Shown: one piece after another, positions 34,600-41,208 of the stretch
Numbering within the stretch: the first letter of the stretch is position 1
Layout of the letters: every line of letters begins with the position of its first letter
Source: Elusimicrobia bacterium GWB2_63_16
GTDB taxonomy: Bacteria > Elusimicrobiota > Elusimicrobia > Elusimicrobiales > UBA9959
NCBI GenBank assembly: GCA_001799715.1
Contig: MGTZ01000030.1
Coordinates: 1-64,000, forward strand
Direction: 5' to 3'
DNA length: 64,000 bases
The notes under the pieces: model-generated
Seen by the model: the letters and a program-made list of their open reading frames with translations, nothing else
Databases searched by the model: none
Told to the model about the DNA's origin: nothing
Made by a program: the position numbers and the translations under genes

Positions 34600-34686
34600 G
34601 GAGAGGTGGCCGAGTGGTTGAAGGCGCAGACCTGGAAAGTCTGTATACTCGAAAGGGTATCAAGGGTTCGAATCCCTTCCTCTCCG
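34600..34686 (+). tRNA. tRNA-Ser (GGA anticodon)
   Basis: 87 bases. Acceptor GGAGAGG pairs with CCTCTCC, discriminator G. The anticodon stem CAGAC/GTCTG holds loop CTGGAAA with anticodon GGA, which reads UCC and UCU. A long variable arm (class II) and T-loop GGTTCGAATCC are present. CCA is not encoded. A terminator follows 10 bases later. Confidence 0.96.
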
Positions 34687-34696
34687 TAGCTTTGTA

Positions 34697-34721
34697 AAAA
34701 ACCCGCGAAAGCGGGTTTTTT
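34697..34721 (+). terminator. Terminator after tRNA-Ser
   Basis: AAAAACCCGC-gaaa-GCGGGTTTTTT: perfect stem with a GNRA-type tetraloop and T-run. Confidence 0.9.
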
Positions 34722-34744
34722 GCTGTCAAAGCGAAGGAGAGGAA

Positions 34745-34766
34745 GCGAGCCATAATTATGGCTCGC
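34745..34766. repeat. 22-bp perfect palindrome
   Basis: GCGAGCCATAATTATGGCTCGC is identical to its reverse complement. It could be a protein-binding site or a cruciform; no T-run follows, so it is not a terminator. Confidence 0.85.
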
Positions 34767-34887
34767 GCAGGGATTCGAAAGGCGGAGCCGCGCGTGGAGC
34801 AAAGCGACACTTTCTTGCCCAGCAGGCCGCAGCGGCGAACCGGGGTCGCGGGCGCCGAGGAGCGACGGCGATGAGGCGACCTGTGAC

Positions 34888-34905
34888 CGAATCCCTTCCT
34901 CTCCG
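34888..34905 (+). repeat. Duplicate of the tRNA-Ser 3' end (att-like)
   Basis: CGAATCCCTTCCTCTCCG is an exact 18-base direct repeat of 34669-34686, the T-arm and acceptor end of tRNA-Ser, 219 bases away. Such duplications flank elements integrated at tRNA genes. The interval holds no gene. Confidence 0.8.
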
Positions 34906-34990
34906 AATTCTTTTACCAAAAAATCCGGGTGTCCGGGCGGAAACGCGGGATGCGAAGTCCACCCCGTAAGATTGTCGGACTTAAAAAAAG

Positions 34991-35016
34991 AATCCCCCGA
35001 TAAGGGGGATTTTTTA
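34991..35016 (+). terminator. Intrinsic terminator upstream of the pilin promoter
   Basis: AATCCCCC-gataa-GGGGGATT followed by TTTT. It isolates the pilin promoter from upstream transcription. Confidence 0.85.
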
Positions 35017-35017
35017 T

Positions 35018-35046
35018 TTGACAAGCCCCGGCGGATTATGTAGATT
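35018..35046 (+). promoter_or_regulatory. Sigma-70 promoter of the pilin gene
   Basis: Perfect TTGACA, 17-base spacer, TAGATT. The start would be near 35053, giving a leader of about 60 bases with an AAGGAGG Shine-Dalgarno. No sigma-54 site is seen. Confidence 0.75.
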
Positions 35047-35114
35047 TGAAGAAACCCCTAAGGCATTATCTATATATCATCCATGGGGGGCAAGTTAAGG
35101 AGGACGTAAAACTA

Positions 35115-35576
35115 ATGAAGAACAATAAAAAGGGCTTCACCCTGATAGAGCTCATGATCGTCGTCGCCATCATCGGTATCCTGGCTGCCATCGCCATACC
35201 GAAGTTCGCCGACCTCATCAATAAGTCCAAGGAAGGCGCCACCAAGGGCGCGCTCTCCTCTGTGCGCAGCGCCATACAGGTGTATTACGGCGACAACGAA
35301 GGCTGGTTCCCGGCTGACGAGCTGGAGAGCCTGACCCTGAACGCCAAGTACATCGGCGAGATCCCGGTGGCCAAACTGCCCGGCACCACGCATACCGACA
35401 TCAACACCGTTACTGGCATCGCTGACAGCGGCGCTACCGGCGACGGCGGCGGCTGGGCGTATTACAACGACACCGAAGAGAGCGTCACCTGGGGCAACCT
35501 GCAGGTCAGGTGCACGCACGAAGACATAAAGGGTCGCGGTAGCGACACCATCTTCACCCCCTGGTCCACCTTCTAA
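35115..35576 (+). CDS. pilA: Type IV pilin (PilA-like major pilin)
   Basis: 153 residues. Class III leader MKNNKKG is cleaved before F8, followed by the hydrophobic N-helix FTLIELMIVVAIIGILAAIAI with Glu5 of the mature protein. The globular part includes SSVRSAIQVYYGDNEGWFP, and a single Cys lies near the C-terminus. The ORF track starts 23 codons upstream (35046); I choose the ATG at 35115 because it gives the standard short leader and follows AAGGAGG. Own promoter and terminator suggest high monocistronic expression. Processed by the prepilin peptidase just downstream and assembled by PilB-type machinery. Confidence 0.95.
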   Translation: MKNNKKGFTLIELMIVVAIIGILAAIAIPKFADLINKSKEGATKGALSSVRSAIQVYYGDNEGWFPADELESLTLNAKYIGEIPVAKLPGTTHTDINTVTGIADSGATGDGGGWAYYNDTEESVTWGNLQVRCTHEDIKGRGSDTIFTPWSTF

Positions 35577-35597
35577 TACAAGGTATACCCGAAAAAG

Positions 35598-35628
35598 AAC
35601 CCCGCGTCTTACGGCGCGGGGTTTTTTT
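35598..35628 (+). terminator. Terminator of the pilin gene
   Basis: AACCCCGCG / CGCGGGGTT stem with an 8-base loop followed by a T-run. Confidence 0.92.
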
Positions 35629-35641
35629 ATCTCCGGCCAAT

Positions 35642-35650
35642 TGTTAGAAT
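35642..35650 (+). promoter_or_regulatory. Extended -10 promoter of pilD, leaderless
   Basis: TGTTAGAAT ends 6 bases before the ATG at 35657. There is no Shine-Dalgarno. Confidence 0.65.
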
Positions 35651-35656
35651 ATACCC

Positions 35657-36442
35657 ATGTCCATAGTATTGCTAGCTTTCGTCCTGGGCCTGCTGTTCGG
35701 CAGCTTCCTAAATGTCTGCATATCCCGTCTGCCCAAGGACCAGTCCATAGTCTTCCCGCCGTCCCGCTGTCCGAAATGCCTGGAGCCTATCAAGCCGTAC
35801 GACAATATCCCAGTGCTTAGCTATATGCTGCTGCGCGGGCGCTGCCGCTCCTGCGCCGAGCCCATCTCCGCGCAGTATCCTTTCGTGGAACTGCTCACGG
35901 GCGTGCTGACCGCGGTGTTCGCCGCCAGGTGGTGGGGCAACCCGGGCTGGCTGGCCGTCAGCCTGCTGGCCGTCTACGTACTCATCGTGGTCAGCGTCAT
36001 AGATTTCGAGACGATGATGATCAACGACGCGTTCTCGCTGGCGCTGTTCGCTCTGGGCATCGGCGGCAGTTATTTCAACCCGCACCTGGACGGCGGCTGG
36101 GGCGCGCGGCTGGCCGCCTCGGCCGGCGGAGCGGCGGCCGGCGCGGGCTTCATCTGGGGGCTGGCGCTGCTGGGCAAGAAGATCTACAAGAAGGACGCGG
36201 TGGGCGAGGGGGACATCTTCCTGATGGGCGGCATCGGCGCGCTATGCGGCTGGCAGGGCGTCTTCACCGCGGTCATCATGGCCTCCTTCTTCGGCTCGGT
36301 ATACGGCGTCAGCCTGCTGCTGCTGAAGCGCGCCGACCGCATGTCTCATATGCCTTTCGGCCCCTTCCTGGCGCTGGGCGCAGTGATAAACCTCTACCGT
36401 CTGGTGCGGCCCGAGGCCTTCTTCCTGGCGCTGCCTTTCTGA
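35657..36442 (+). CDS. pilD: Prepilin peptidase / N-methyltransferase (A24, PilD)
   Basis: 261 residues, polytopic inner-membrane aspartyl protease that cuts the pilin leader and methylates the new N-terminus. The N-terminal domain has [13 protein letters not shown] and two CxxC pairs ([19 protein letters not shown]). The catalytic Asp residues are in [13 protein letters not shown], where the common IPD reads IND, and in the GxGD motif [12 protein letters not shown]. About seven TM helices. It lies 80 bases after the pilin gene behind a terminator, with its own near-start promoter. Confidence 0.95.
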   Translation: MSIVLLAFVLGLLFGSFLNVCISRLPKDQSIVFPPSRCPKCLEPIKPYDNIPVLSYMLLRGRCRSCAEPISAQYPFVELLTGVLTAVFAARWWGNPGWLAVSLLAVYVLIVVSVIDFETMMINDAFSLALFALGIGGSYFNPHLDGGWGARLAASAGGAAAGAGFIWGLALLGKKIYKKDAVGEGDIFLMGGIGALCGWQGVFTAVIMASFFGSVYGVSLLLLKRADRMSHMPFGPFLALGAVINLYRLVRPEAFFLALPF

Positions 36443-36472
36443 CGGGCGGCCGCTCTTTTTGCCTCGGGCCTT

Positions 36473-36500
36473 TTGAGGATGGCGGATTTTTTTGTATACT
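36473..36500 (+). promoter_or_regulatory. Promoter of tRNA-Tyr/tRNA-Leu
   Basis: TTGAGG, 16-base spacer, TATACT; the tRNA starts 31 bases after the -10. Confidence 0.6.
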
Positions 36501-36531
36501 ATAGGTCCTGTAGTTTTGATCTTTATTTCTT

Positions 36532-36615
36532 GGTTGGGTGGCTGAGCGGTCAAAAGCAACGGTCTGTAAAACCGTCGGGCTACGCCCTACATAGGTTCGA
36601 ATCCTATCCCAACCA
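36532..36615 (+). tRNA. tRNA-Tyr (GTA anticodon)
   Basis: 84 bases. GGTTGGG pairs with CCCAACC, discriminator A. The anticodon stem CGGTC..., loop with GTA, reads UAC/UAU. Class II variable arm GGGCTACGCCCT, T-loop GGTTCGAATCC. CCA not encoded. Confidence 0.96.
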
Positions 36616-36631
36616 TACCTTATCGTTTTAA

Positions 36632-36715
36632 GCGCGGGTGGCGGAACTGGCAGACGCGCACGGCTCAGGACCGTGTGACCGAAAGGTCTTATGGGTTCAA
36701 CTCCCTTCCCGCGCA
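36632..36715 (+). tRNA. tRNA-Leu (CAG anticodon)
   Basis: 84 bases. GCGCGGG pairs with CCCGCGC, discriminator A. Anticodon loop CTCAGGA holds CAG, reading CUG. Long variable arm GTGACCGAAAGGTCTT, T-loop GGTTCAACTCC. Sixteen bases after tRNA-Tyr, so co-transcribed with it. Confidence 0.95.
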
Positions 36716-36720
36716 TATTT

Positions 36721-36750
36721 AAGCCCCAACGGCAACGTTGGGGCTTTTAT
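36721..36750 (+). terminator. Terminator of the tRNA-Tyr/Leu unit
   Basis: AAGCCCCAACG-gcaa-CGTTGGGGCTT, an 11-bp perfect stem, followed by TTATATTT. Confidence 0.92.
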
Positions 36751-36798
36751 ATTTGTCTCGCAGGCCCTGCCGGCTGACCGGAACGCAAAATAGGCATT

Positions 36799-36990
36799 GC
36801 GCGGTCCGGCTCGTCGCTCGCTCATAGAGCGTGCGCGGCGGAAGAGGGCCTGCGGTCCTCCGCCGGCGAAGAACTCGCTCGGCACGCAGTGCCTCGCTCA
36901 GACATTCTTCGCCGCCGCCTTAATGATAGGCGGTCCGCTTCGGACCTTGGCCCTGCGCACTAAAATCGCTCCCGACGAGCCGGACCGCGC
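36799..36990. repeat. 192-bp nested inverted-repeat element
   Basis: This fills most of the ~380-base gene-free gap between tRNA-Leu and hypC. Outer arms GCGCGGTCCGGCTCGTCG (36799-36816) and CGACGAGCCGGACCGCGC (36973-36990) are perfect 18-bp inverted repeats. Nested inside are GTGCGC/GCGCAC and AGGGCC/GGCCCT, then CGGCGAAGAA/TTCTTCGCCG, GGCAC/GTGCC and GGTCCG/CGGACC stems. It could be a structured RNA or a hairpin mobile element. No protein is encoded. Confidence 0.75.
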
Positions 36991-37044
36991 TGTTGTCCTG
37001 CCAGCCAGCCATACTTGCGCTCCTATTCCATCGTTGTGAAATAG

Positions 37045-37050
37045 TATAAT
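37045..37050 (+). promoter_or_regulatory. -10 box of the hyp operon
   Basis: Perfect TATAAT in an A/T-rich patch about 50 bases before hypC. No strong -35 and no clear NikR operator seen. Confidence 0.5.
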
Positions 37051-37098
37051 TATTCAAGCGGCTATTAATAAAACTTATACTTCCTTACTGGAGAATCT

Positions 37099-37356
37099 AT
37101 GTGCCTCGCCGTCCCCGGGAAGATACTTTCCCTCAAGAACAATAACGCGGAAGTGGATTTCAGCGGCGTCCGGCGCCAGGTCTCGCTGGACCTGGTCCCC
37201 GACGCTAAGAAGAACGATTACGTGCTCGTCCACGCTGGCTTCGCCATACAGGTGCTCGAGCCCAAAGAAGCGGAGGAAACGCTGAAGATCTTCGCCGAGA
37301 TCTACGGCAAGGACCACGCCGACGCCTCCGGGCCGCTGGGGCATACCAACCCATGA
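37099..37356 (+). CDS. hypC: Hydrogenase maturation factor HypC
   Basis: 85 residues. It begins MCLAVPGKIL; Cys2 is the essential residue that carries the Fe(CN)2CO unit with HypD and binds the hydrogenase large-subunit precursor. The OB-like fold region VDFSGVRRQVSLDLVPDAKKNDYVLVHAGFAIQVL is typical. A GGAG Shine-Dalgarno precedes the ATG. First gene of hypC-hypD-lysR-hypE-membrane protein-hypF; the end overlaps hypD by ATGA. Confidence 0.97.
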   Translation: MCLAVPGKILSLKNNNAEVDFSGVRRQVSLDLVPDAKKNDYVLVHAGFAIQVLEPKEAEETLKIFAEIYGKDHADASGPLGHTNP

Positions 37357-38474
37357 AAAACTCCGACCGCTTCTCTTCGCCCCTCTGGCGCGACCGCGCC
37401 CTCGGCGCCGCCGCCGTAGCCGAGATGGAAAAACTGGCCCCGCGGGCGGCCGCCCTCACCGGCGGGCGCGTCAATTTCATGGAGGTCTGCGGCACTCATA
37501 CCATGGCCATAGCGGCCAGCGGCATGCGCAAGCTTTTTCCGCCGCAGCTCAAGATGCTTTCCGGCCCCGGCTGCCCCGTCTGCGTCACTTCGCAGGGGGA
37601 CATAGACCGCGTGCTGGCCCTCGCAGAGCTGCCGGGCGTCATCATAACCACCTTCGGCGATATGCTCAAGGTGAAAGGCTCCAGGGGCCTGGACCTGCAC
37701 GCCATGCGAGAGCGCGGCGCCGACATCCGCGTGGTGTACTCGCCGCTGGACGCGGTGGAACTGGCCGCGGCCGAGCCCGCGCGCCAGGTGGTCTTCATCG
37801 GCGTGGGCTTCGAGACCACCGCCCCCGTCATCGCCGGCGCCGTGGCGCGCGCCAAGGCGGCCGGGCTGAAGAATTTCTCGTCCACCGCCTTCTTCAAGCT
37901 GGTCCCGCCCGCGCTGGAACTGCTGCTTTCCGATCCGGAGAACCGCATACACGGCTTCATGCTGCCGGGCCACGTGAGCGCCATCATCGGCCTCGAGCCC
38001 TACCGGTTCGTCGCCGAGAAATACAAAGTGCCCTGCGTGGTGACCGGCTTCGAGCCGCTGGATATCCTCACCGGCGTCAACATGCTGCTGCGGCAGGTAG
38101 TCTCCGGCAAGGCCCTGGTGGAGGACGAATATTTCCGCGTGGTGCGCAAGGCGGGCAACCCCGCGGCCCAGCGGCTTATGGCCGAGGTCTTCACCGTGTC
38201 CGCCGCCTCGTGGCGCGCCATCGGCACGGTGCCGGCCACCGGCCTGGAGTTCTCCGCGGCCTACGCCGGTTTCGACGCGGTCAAGCGCTTCAAGATCCCC
38301 TACCGCGACGCGCCGGAGCCCAAGGGCTGCCTGTGCGGCGGGATCCTGCTGGGCAAGGCGCTGCCGCCCGACTGCAAGCTGTTCGGCAAGGTCTGCACGC
38401 CGTCCAACGCGGTCGGCCCCTGCATGGTGTCGTCGGAAGGGGCCTGCGCCGCCTGGTTCAAGTACGGAGCCTGA
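37353..38474 (+). CDS. hypD: Hydrogenase maturation factor HypD
   Basis: Iron-sulfur scaffold on which the Fe(CN)2CO moiety is built together with HypC. 373 residues, normal. Motifs are FMEVCGTHTMAIAASGM, the redox CysxxCys GPGCPVCVTSQGDID, FGDMLKVKGS, IGVGFETTAPVIA and the C-terminal cysteines near CGGILLGKALPPDCKLFGKVCTPSN and GPCMVSSEGACAAW that bind the 4Fe-4S cluster. Overlaps hypC; lysR follows after one base. Confidence 0.97.
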   Translation: MKNSDRFSSPLWRDRALGAAAVAEMEKLAPRAAALTGGRVNFMEVCGTHTMAIAASGMRKLFPPQLKMLSGPGCPVCVTSQGDIDRVLALAELPGVIITTFGDMLKVKGSRGLDLHAMRERGADIRVVYSPLDAVELAAAEPARQVVFIGVGFETTAPVIAGAVARAKAAGLKNFSSTAFFKLVPPALELLLSDPENRIHGFMLPGHVSAIIGLEPYRFVAEKYKVPCVVTGFEPLDILTGVNMLLRQVVSGKALVEDEYFRVVRKAGNPAAQRLMAEVFTVSAASWRAIGTVPATGLEFSAAYAGFDAVKRFKIPYRDAPEPKGCLCGGILLGKALPPDCKLFGKVCTPSNAVGPCMVSSEGACAAWFKYGA

Positions 38475-38475
38475 C

Positions 38476-39381
38476 ATGAACATCGAGACCTTGAAGGTTT
38501 TCAGGGACCTGGCCGACACCGGCAGCTTCTCCAAGACCGCGGAACTCAACTACGTGTCGCAGTCCGCCGTCAGCCAGCAGGTCAAGAAGCTGGAGCTGGT
38601 GCTCAAGTGCAAGCTCTACCACCGGCAGTCGGGCCGCATCACGCTGACGCCCTGCGGCGAGAAGTTCTACGACGCCGCCCGCAAGGTGGCCAGCGTTTAC
38701 GACGGCGCGCTCAAGACCATCTGCGCGCTGGCCCGCGACAAGCGCGGCGACGAGATCCGGATCTCCACCATCTACAGCGCCGGCACCTACATCATCCAGA
38801 ACTACATCCGGCGGTTCCTCGCCCAGACCCCGGGCGCGCGCATCAGCGTGGAATACCGCCAGTTCTCCCAGATCTACTCCGACGTTTCGTCGGGGAAGGC
38901 CGACTTCGGCTTCCTGGCCTGCCCGTACCGCAAGTGCGCGGGGCTGGCCATGCTGCCGGTGGCCAAGGACGAGATGGCGCTGATCGCCGGCTCCGGCTCG
39001 CCGCTGGCCGGGCGCAAGTCCGTCACCGTGAGCGAACTCGCGGAGCTGGACTTTATTTTCTTCGACCGCGCTTTCCCGTCCCGGCGCTACATAGACGCCT
39101 TCCTCAAGAGCCGCGGCGTCAAGCCGCGCGTGAAGCTGGAGCTCGACAACATCGAGACCATAAAGACCGCCGTGGCTTCCGGGGCCGGCGTCTCGCTGCT
39201 GCCGCGCACGGCCATCCGCGAGGACGAAAACGGCATTACGCTGCACGCGCTCAGGATCTCGGACGCGGAGTTCCTGCGGCCGATCTACCTGGTCCACAGC
39301 CGCAGCCGGAAGCTTTCCGACGCGGCCCGCAAATTCCTGTCGGTGTTCGACGCCCCTAAAAAGGCGCAGGGGAGGTCCTGA
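38476..39381 (+). CDS. LysR-family transcription regulator embedded in the hyp operon
   Basis: 301 residues. The N-terminal winged HTH is clear (MNIETLKVFRDLADTGSFSKTAELNYVSQSAVSQQVKKLE). The effector domain (~90-295) has a CysB/CysL-like type-2 periplasmic-binding fold (VSSGKADFGFLACP, ETIKTAVASGAGVSLLPRTAI). The inducer is unknown. It begins directly after the hypD stop and its stop overlaps hypE, so it is inside the operon and may control it or hydrogenase genes elsewhere. Regulators are more often placed next to, not within, hyp operons. Confidence 0.93.
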   Translation: MNIETLKVFRDLADTGSFSKTAELNYVSQSAVSQQVKKLELVLKCKLYHRQSGRITLTPCGEKFYDAARKVASVYDGALKTICALARDKRGDEIRISTIYSAGTYIIQNYIRRFLAQTPGARISVEYRQFSQIYSDVSSGKADFGFLACPYRKCAGLAMLPVAKDEMALIAGSGSPLAGRKSVTVSELAELDFIFFDRAFPSRRYIDAFLKSRGVKPRVKLELDNIETIKTAVASGAGVSLLPRTAIREDENGITLHALRISDAEFLRPIYLVHSRSRKLSDAARKFLSVFDAPKKAQGRS

Positions 39382-40391
39382 TGGCTGTACTCGACAAAGT
39401 GGTGCTGGCGCACGGCAGCGGCGGCAGGTTGAGCCGCGAACTGGTGGAGCAGGTGTTCCTTAAGAGCTTTTCCAACCCGGCGCTGGCGCCGCTGGAGGAC
39501 GCGGCCGAGGTGAAGATCCCCGGCGCCACACTGGCTTTCACCACCGATTCCTACGTGGTCACCCCGGTGGAATTCCCCGGCGCCGACATAGGCCGGGTGG
39601 CCGTCTGCGGCACCGTCAACGACCTCGCGGTCAAAGGCGCGCGCCCGCTGGCGCTCTCGGCCGGCTTCATACTGGAGGAAGGTTTCTCCGGGGCGCTGCT
39701 GACCCGCATAGCGGCCTCCATGCGGCGCGCGGCCGAGGAGGCCGGCGTGAAGATAGTGACCGGCGACACCAAGGTGGTGGAGCGGGGCAAGGCCGACGGC
39801 GTGTTCATCAACACCTCCGGCGTGGGCCTTATTCCCAAGGGGCGCTCGCTTTCTTCGGCCTTTGTTAAGCACGGCGACGTTATTATAGTCAGCGGAGGCC
39901 TGGCGGACCACGGCGTGGCCGTGATGAACGCCCGCGACCGCCTGGGCCTGCAGGGCGGCATAAAGAGCGACGCGGCCCCGCTCAACGGCCTGACGGAGGC
40001 CGTTCTCAAGGTTCCCGGCGTGCGCGCTATGCGCGACATTACGCGCGGCGGCCTGGCCACGGTCCTGAACGAGGTCTCGGGGGCCTGCCGGCTGACGGCC
40101 GAGGTCGAAGAGAACTCCGTTCCGGTTTCCGCGGCTACCCGCAACGCCTGCGCGCTGCTGGGGCTGGACCCGATGTACGTGGCCAACGAGGGGAAGATAG
40201 CGGTCTTCACGGCGGCGGCGGCGGCGCCGGCGGCGCTGAAGGCCATGCGCGCCCACCGCTACGGCAGGGGCGCGGCTATCGTCGGGCGCATGGTGAAGGA
40301 GAAGAAGCCGCAGGTGCGGCTGCTGACCTCTATCGGCGGCTCGCGGATCATGCTGATGCTCGAGGGAGAACAGCTGCCCCGCATTTGTTAA
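39381..40391 (+). CDS. hypE: Hydrogenase maturation factor HypE
   Basis: Dehydrates the HypF-carbamoylated C-terminal Cys to thiocyanate, the source of the CN ligands. 336 residues. Motifs are LAHGSGGRLSRELVEQVFL, TTDSYVVTPVEFPGADIGRVAVCGTVNDLAVKG, KIVTGDTKVVERGKADG, RDITRGGLATVLNE and the required C-terminal PRIC ending in Cys. ATP-binding AIR-synthase fold. The start overlaps the lysR stop and the next gene begins immediately after its stop. Confidence 0.97.
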   Translation: MAVLDKVVLAHGSGGRLSRELVEQVFLKSFSNPALAPLEDAAEVKIPGATLAFTTDSYVVTPVEFPGADIGRVAVCGTVNDLAVKGARPLALSAGFILEEGFSGALLTRIAASMRRAAEEAGVKIVTGDTKVVERGKADGVFINTSGVGLIPKGRSLSSAFVKHGDVIIVSGGLADHGVAVMNARDRLGLQGGIKSDAAPLNGLTEAVLKVPGVRAMRDITRGGLATVLNEVSGACRLTAEVEENSVPVSAATRNACALLGLDPMYVANEGKIAVFTAAAAAPAALKAMRAHRYGRGAAIVGRMVKEKKPQVRLLTSIGGSRIMLMLEGEQLPRIC

Positions 40392-41207
40392 ATGAAAAAG
40401 ACTTTGTTTTGGATCTTGAGTTTTTTGATAACGCTGGGGTTCGCCGTGTTCCAGCGGGCCACCGGGCCCACCTACCCGGTTAAGGGCTCGCGGGTACAGG
40501 CGGCCGGCGCCGAGCTGTCCTCCTACCGGCTGCCGCGAAGCTGCACCGTGGCCGGCGGCGACTGCGTGATAAAGATAAAAAGCGCGCAGCCTCTGCAAGG
40601 CTATTTGCTCTGGAAGCGTTATAAGACTCCCGACGAGCCGCAGCGCCTGGACCTGGGCTACAACAACGGCTGGCTTTTCGGCTCGCTGCCCGACCAGCCG
40701 CCGGCGGGCAAGCTCGAGTACCGGACTTTCGTGCGCACGGCGCAGGGGGAGACGGAACTTACCGCCAAGCCGCTGGTGACGCGCTTCAAGGGGGCGGTGC
40801 CGGGCTGGGTGCTGATCCCTCACATCGTGCTGATGTTCCTGTTCATGCTGTTCTCGGTGCGCATTTCCCTTACTTCCGCTTTCGGGGCGGCCCCGGTCCG
40901 GCATTCGGTGCCGGCTACGGTGGGCTTCCTGCTGCTGGGCGGTTTCGTCTTCGGGCCTATAACCCAGCATTATGCCTTCGGCCAGGCCTGGACCGGCTTC
41001 CCTTTCGGTTACGACCTGACCGACAATAAGACGCTGCTGATGCTGTTCGCCTGGCTGCCGGCGCTGTGGGCCGTGCTGAAGGAGAGGCCCGCGCGGCTCT
41101 GGCTAAATATCGCTTTCGCGGTGACGGCCGCGGTGTATTTGGTGCCCCACAGCATGTACGGCAGCGAGCTGGATTATAAGAAAGGCGAAGTGGTGACCGG
41201 GAAATAA
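40392..41207 (+). CDS. Membrane protein of unknown function in the hyp operon
   Basis: 271 residues. An N-terminal membrane helix or signal (FWILSFLITLGFAVF) is followed by an exported domain of about 120 residues (SCTVAGGDCVIKIKSAQPLQ, LLWKRYKTPDEPQRL, AGKLEYRTFVRTAQGETELTA) and three or four C-terminal helices (VLIPHIVLMFLFMLFSV, VPATVGFLLLGGFVFGPI, TLLMLFAWLPALWAVL). I recognise no family. It begins on the base after the hypE stop and ends one base before hypF, so it is tightly bound to hydrogenase maturation in expression. Confidence 0.85.
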   Translation: MKKTLFWILSFLITLGFAVFQRATGPTYPVKGSRVQAAGAELSSYRLPRSCTVAGGDCVIKIKSAQPLQGYLLWKRYKTPDEPQRLDLGYNNGWLFGSLPDQPPAGKLEYRTFVRTAQGETELTAKPLVTRFKGAVPGWVLIPHIVLMFLFMLFSVRISLTSAFGAAPVRHSVPATVGFLLLGGFVFGPITQHYAFGQAWTGFPFGYDLTDNKTLLMLFAWLPALWAVLKERPARLWLNIAFAVTAAVYLVPHSMYGSELDYKKGEVVTGK

Positions 41208-41208
41208 A

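Larger units (their letters stand above)
34722..34990. other. Gene-free repeat-rich stretch between tRNA-Ser and pilin
   Basis: No credible gene; ORFs here on the minus strand are antisense readings of the tRNA. The stretch holds a 22-bp perfect palindrome (34745-34766), short GCGAGC repeats and a second copy of the tRNA-Ser 3' end (34888-34905). A terminator and the pilin promoter follow it. Confidence 0.7.

Noticed and set aside
34427-35024. Minus-strand ORFs such as ...RKGFEPLIPFRVYRLSRSAPSTTRPP and GEEGIRTLDTLSSIQTFQV
   Set aside because: These are antisense translations of the tRNA-Ser gene, a well-known annotation artefact.
36309-36716. Minus-strand ORF GWDRIRTYVGRSPTVLQTVAFDRSATQP
   Set aside because: Antisense reading of tRNA-Tyr and tRNA-Leu plus the pilD shadow.
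34446-36990. CRISPR array suggested by repeated hairpins near tRNAs
   Set aside because: The repeats are neither identical nor regularly spaced, and there are no cas genes.
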